Assembly: GCA_034431815.1 (NCBI GenBank)
Contig: DAOUCS010000172.1
Coordinates: 1-16,258 of the forward strand
Reading direction: 5' to 3'
DNA: 16,258 nt
Source: HRBIN29 sp034431815
GTDB taxonomy: Bacteria > Chloroflexota > Dehalococcoidia > Tepidiformales > Tepidiformaceae
Positions 13,733 through 16,258 of this stretch are shown piece after piece. The notes below the pieces were generated by a model, which did no database searches, was not told where the DNA came from, and saw only the letters and a list, made by a program, of their open reading frames with translations. Each line of letters starts with the position of its first letter. Position 1 is the stretch's first letter. The position numbers and the translations under genes were made by a program.

Positions 13733-14400
13733 TAGGCCACCTCCGCCGTATGCGTCCCCCGCCGCGGCTTCAGATTCGCACCGCCCCACAGCGCTTCGGC
13801 CTTGCGGACGGCGTCTTCGGTCATGAGCACGCGGTGGGCGTTCACCAGGTCGACAACGTTGAGATAGGCAGCGGGCATCGCCTTGACGAAGGGGATGTTG
13901 CGCGCCGCCTGGTGCAGCACCGGCTCGTGCTCGCCGGTGACGAGGAGCGCCGTGCGCGAGATACCGAGCCCCTCAAGCAGCTCCGCCACCAGCTTCGTCT
14001 TCGGCTCGGCGGGGACGAGGGATTCGACCACGAGGATTTCACCTGCTGCGGCATGCGCACTCAGCGCGGAGCGGATCGCGAGACGCCGCATCTGCTTCGG
14101 CAGCCGGAGCGAGAAGTCGCGCGGCTTCGGCCCGTGCGCGATGCCTCCACCGACGTGGTGCGGTGCGCGGATGGACCCCTGACGGGAGCGCCCCAGGCCC
14201 TTCTGGCGGCGAATCTTCCGGGTGGAGCCGCGCACCTCGCCGCGGCGGAGGGTGTGGCCGCCGCCGGCCCGGCGATTGGCCATCTGGGCCACGTACGCCT
14301 GGTGGAGCACCCAGCGGTTCGGCTCGATGCCGAACACCTCGTCGGCAGCGTCGATTTCGCGGACCACGTTCCCTTGGGCGTCGACCACTGGTAGCTTCAT
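13732..14400 (-). CDS. rplD: 50S ribosomal protein L4
   Basis: L4 reaches into the exit tunnel with a long loop and, in E. coli, also represses the S10 operon. From the ATG at 14400 the product is 222 residues. The tunnel loop covers about 45-95: TRKIRRQKGLGRSRQGSIRA (60-79) and GGGIAHGPKPRDFSLRLPKQ (84-103). The common form is K-x-W-x-Q-K-G-T-G-x-A-R, so the Trp, Thr and Ala positions differ (Arg, Leu, Ser). The globular part has LVVESLVPAEPKTKLVAELL (123-142) and NVVDLVNAHRVLMTEDAVRK (181-200). The frame is open 42 codons upstream, but the ATG overlaps the rplC stop as ATGA and fits the family. Confidence 0.97.
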   Translation of the reverse strand: MKLPVVDAQGNVVREIDAADEVFGIEPNRWVLHQAYVAQMANRRAGGGHTLRRGEVRGSTRKIRRQKGLGRSRQGSIRAPHHVGGGIAHGPKPRDFSLRLPKQMRRLAIRSALSAHAAAGEILVVESLVPAEPKTKLVAELLEGLGISRTALLVTGEHEPVLHQAARNIPFVKAMPAAYLNVVDLVNAHRVLMTEDAVRKAEALWGGANLKPRRGTHTAEVA

Positions 14401-15029
14401 TTCGACACCTTCCTCGCGTGGCGGATGCGCACCAGGCCGCCCTTGGGACCGGGGACAGAGCCGGCCACGAAGATGACGCCCCGTTCGTCGTTGCGGGCAA
14501 CAACTTCGAGGTTGCGGACGGTGCACCGGACTGCGCCCATGTGACCGGCCATGCGGGTGCCCTTCAGCACGCGGCCAGGCGTCGTGCCCGAGCCGATGGA
14601 GCCCGGCGCCCGGTGGCGGTCGGACTGACCATGCGTTTTCGGCCCCCCGGCGAACCCATGCCGCTTCACCCCGCCCTGGAAGCCGCGCCCCTTTGAGATG
14701 CCGGTAACGTCGACGCGCTCGCCCACCTGGAAGATCTCCACGCCGATGCGGTCGCCCAGCTTGAAGGCCGAGGGGTCGCCCCGGAATTCGGCCAGGTGGC
14801 GGAGCTTGAGACCGCCGGCAGCACGGAGGTGGCCGGCTTCCGGCCGGTTCAGACGCTTCGCCTCACCATATCCGACTTGGATGGCCGTGTAGCCGTCGGT
14901 TTCGGGCGTCTTGAGTTGGGTCACGTAGCAGGGGCCCACCTCGATGGCGGTGACGCCGCGCATCCGGCCTTCGCCGTCGAAGATGGAGAGCGTTCCGAGC
15001 TTCCGGCCGAGCAGTCCTTCGATACTCAT
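14397..15029 (-). CDS. rplC: 50S ribosomal protein L3
   Basis: L3 starts 50S assembly with L24 and sends an extension towards the peptidyl-transferase centre. The 210-residue product has VDVTGISKGRGFQGGVKRHG (106-125), then FAGGPKTHGQSDRHRAPGSI (126-145) and TPGRVLKGTRMAGHMG, the core L3 signature. The N-terminal motif, usually GxKxGMTQxF, reads GRKLGTLSIF here. The Gln methylated by PrmB in E. coli L3 seems to have no counterpart in the GSIGSGTTPG segment, although the alignment by eye is approximate. The ATG lies 2 bases after the rpsJ stop and the end overlaps rplD by 4 bases. Confidence 0.97.
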   Translation of the reverse strand: MSIEGLLGRKLGTLSIFDGEGRMRGVTAIEVGPCYVTQLKTPETDGYTAIQVGYGEAKRLNRPEAGHLRAAGGLKLRHLAEFRGDPSAFKLGDRIGVEIFQVGERVDVTGISKGRGFQGGVKRHGFAGGPKTHGQSDRHRAPGSIGSGTTPGRVLKGTRMAGHMGAVRCTVRNLEVVARNDERGVIFVAGSVPGPKGGLVRIRHARKVSK

Positions 15030-15031
15030 GG

Positions 15032-15340
15032 CTACAGCTTGATCTCGATGTCGACGCCGCTCGGGAGCTGAAGGCGCATGAGCGTGTCGACCGTCTTCGA
15101 TGTTGGGTCGATGATGTCGATGAGCCGCTTATGGGTGCGGATTTCGAAGTGCTCGCGCGAATCCTTGTACACGTGCGGGCTGCGGATGACGCAGAACCGC
15201 TCGATGGTGGTGGGCAGAGGGACGGGGCCAGCGACCGCGGCGCCCGTGCGCTCGGCCGCCTCGACGATCTGCCGGGCGGACTGGTCGAGGAGCCGATGAT
15301 CGTAGGCTTTCAGTTTGATGCGAATCTGCTGGCGTGCCAT
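15032..15340 (-). CDS. rpsJ: 30S ribosomal protein S10
   Basis: S10 belongs to the 30S head and doubles as NusE in transcription antitermination complexes. The 102-residue length is standard. Diagnostic stretches are IRIKLKAYDHRLLDQSARQI (6-25), GPVPLPTTIERFCVIRSPHV (38-57), KDSREHFEIRTHKRLIDIID (59-78) and LPSGVDIEIKL at the end. The start has a strong ribosome-binding site. The gene lies 30 bases after tuf, so the long L4-responsive leader that precedes S10 in E. coli is absent from this position. Confidence 0.98.
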   Translation of the reverse strand: MARQQIRIKLKAYDHRLLDQSARQIVEAAERTGAAVAGPVPLPTTIERFCVIRSPHVYKDSREHFEIRTHKRLIDIIDPTSKTVDTLMRLQLPSGVDIEIKL

Positions 15341-15347
15341 CTCTCTC

Positions 15348-15352
15348 CCTCC
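15348..15352 (-). promoter_or_regulatory. Ribosome-binding site of rpsJ
   Basis: GGAGG in mRNA sense, 7 bases before the rpsJ ATG, inside the 30-base tuf-rpsJ gap. The rest of the gap shows neither a hairpin followed by a U run nor a convincing promoter. Confidence 0.75.
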
Positions 15353-15370
15353 GGCGGGTGAGGCGCTCGG

Positions 15371-16258
<888 letters not shown>

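Noticed and set aside
15341..15370. Possible terminator or promoter between tuf and rpsJ
   Set aside because: Only 30 bases, taken up by the rpsJ ribosome-binding site; I see no stem-loop with a U run and no convincing -10/-35 pair.

Overview
The window is one uninterrupted housekeeping block read entirely from the minus strand: the fused str-end / S10 / spc / alpha ribosomal-protein gene cluster of a GC-rich bacterium. Thirty-two genes are packed end to end. The cluster enters at the right edge inside tuf and leaves at the left edge inside rplQ, so both terminal genes are cut by the window. The gene order, with tuf directly before rpsJ, adk-map-infA-rpmJ after secY, and rpsD inside the alpha block before rpoA, is common in Gram-positive bacteria, Chloroflexota and Deinococcota. 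High GC with C-ending codons, the S3 N-terminus and the RpoA C-terminal domain remind me of a high-GC Chloroflexota lineage. That placement is an impression from sequence memory, not a computed result.

Layout in transcription order (right to left). 16258-15371: tuf 3' part (EF-Tu). 15340-10190: S10 block (rpsJ, rplC, rplD, rplW, rplB, rpsS, rplV, rpsC, rplP, rpmC, rpsQ). 10193-4791: spc block (rplN, rplX, rplE, rpsN, rpsH, rplF, rplR, rpsE, rpmD, rplO, secY). 4788-2995: adk, map, infA, rpmJ. 2991-1: alpha block (rpsM, rpsK, rpsD, rpoA, rplQ). The largest gap between genes is about 32 bases, and many neighbours overlap by 1-4 bases (ATGA, GTGA, TGATG, TAATG). There is no room for ordinary intergenic promoters, terminators or structured leaders, and I found no RNA gene, mobile element, long repeat or CRISPR array.

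The genes build both ribosomal subunits, start translation (IF1), deliver aminoacyl-tRNA (EF-Tu), insert proteins into the membrane (SecY), trim N-terminal Met (Map), balance adenylates (Adk) and supply the RNA polymerase alpha subunit. Close packing implies co-transcription and translational coupling.

I see no previously undescribed system here. Points worth a second look are a roughly 65-residue tail after the RpoA C-terminal domain, cysteine-free long-form S14 beside zinc-type S4, L36 and Adk, a sharp codon-usage change in tuf relative to the ribosomal genes, acidic C-terminal tails on S3 and S17, an altered L4 tunnel-loop motif, and the absence of space for the classical autoregulatory leaders.
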